The notes beneath the pieces were generated by a model. The model made no database searches, was not told the origin of the DNA, and saw only the letters and a list, made by a program, of their open reading frames with translations. Shown here piece after piece: positions 63,930-64,000 of a stretch of DNA of 64,000 bases; positions within the stretch are counted from its first letter, which is position 1, and every line of letters starts with the position of its first letter. The DNA comes from Psychromonas sp. CNPT3. GTDB lineage: Bacteria; Pseudomonadota; Gammaproteobacteria; Enterobacterales; Psychromonadaceae. The stretch covers positions 1,693,883-1,757,882 of the forward strand of contig NC_020802.1 of NCBI RefSeq assembly GCF_000153405.2, given 5' to 3'. Made by a program: the position numbers and the translations under genes.

Positions 63930-64000
63930 ATTGACCTCTATATACATAATGATAAGGCTCCTTAACGTGATATGTCACGCCAAAGAAACAACATTAAAAA

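Overview
The window looks like chromosome from a marine, AT-rich gammaproteobacterium close to the Vibrio/Shewanella/Psychromonas group. Psychromonas is my best guess (inference, from gene order and base composition; no database was searched). Gene order supports this: motY is divergent from rnt, yejK from yejLM, and yajQ from panE. apt-dnaX-ybaB-recR form one block, rlmL/uup form another, and a his operon follows a histidine-rich leader. Most of the window is ordinary housekeeping chromosome. I see no prophage, CRISPR array, plasmid backbone or intact transposase.

Layout. 1-11 kb: a partial peptidoglycan carboxypeptidase, two PilZ proteins, serB with divergent smp/ytjB, sodB, grxD, rnt, motY behind a clear flagellar sigma-28 promoter, yajD, ylqF and an opine-dehydrogenase-like gene. 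The last has a 200-bp array of 8-bp repeats just upstream. 11-24 kb: topB, a secreted 22-residue-repeat (LEA-like) protein, yajQ, panE, a lipoprotein cluster (COG3014, LPP20-like, LpoB), hinT, an unusual two-half carboxytetrahydropterin-synthase relative, yejK and yejLM. 24-28 kb: a Fur-box-controlled iron/siderophore ABC transporter bracketed by two copies of tRNA-Ser(UGA). 28-37 kb: rnb, a DUF3087 protein and a four-gene peptide-type ABC importer. 37-46 kb: ygiQ, a methyltransferase behind a candidate Fur box, nfsB, recR-ybaB-dnaX-apt (dnaX carries a programmed frameshift signal) and dusC. 47-56 kb: a MITE-like element, a two-gene signalling operon (REC-CheC-like plus diguanylate cyclase), a DUF3466 protein with a GlyGly-CTERM-type tail, uup, a small thioredoxin-fold protein and rlmL. 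56-64 kb: hisL, an attenuator and hisGDCBHAFI, then a nitrobindin-like protein.

How genes work together. The his operon encodes the complete histidine pathway and is controlled by translation-coupled attenuation. The two PilZ proteins, YajQ and the diguanylate cyclase all point to c-di-GMP signalling. MotY and its sigma-28 promoter indicate a sodium-driven polar flagellum. Iron appears at three places: the ABC cassette, the methyltransferase and sodB. Two small non-autonomous element families (14.6/24.0 kb and 47.0 kb) and the 8-bp array are the main accessory DNA. I found no clearly new multi-gene system. The best leads are the LEA-like periplasmic repeat protein, the repeat-preceded opine dehydrogenase, the tRNA-bracketed iron cassette and the fused pterin-synthase-like protein.
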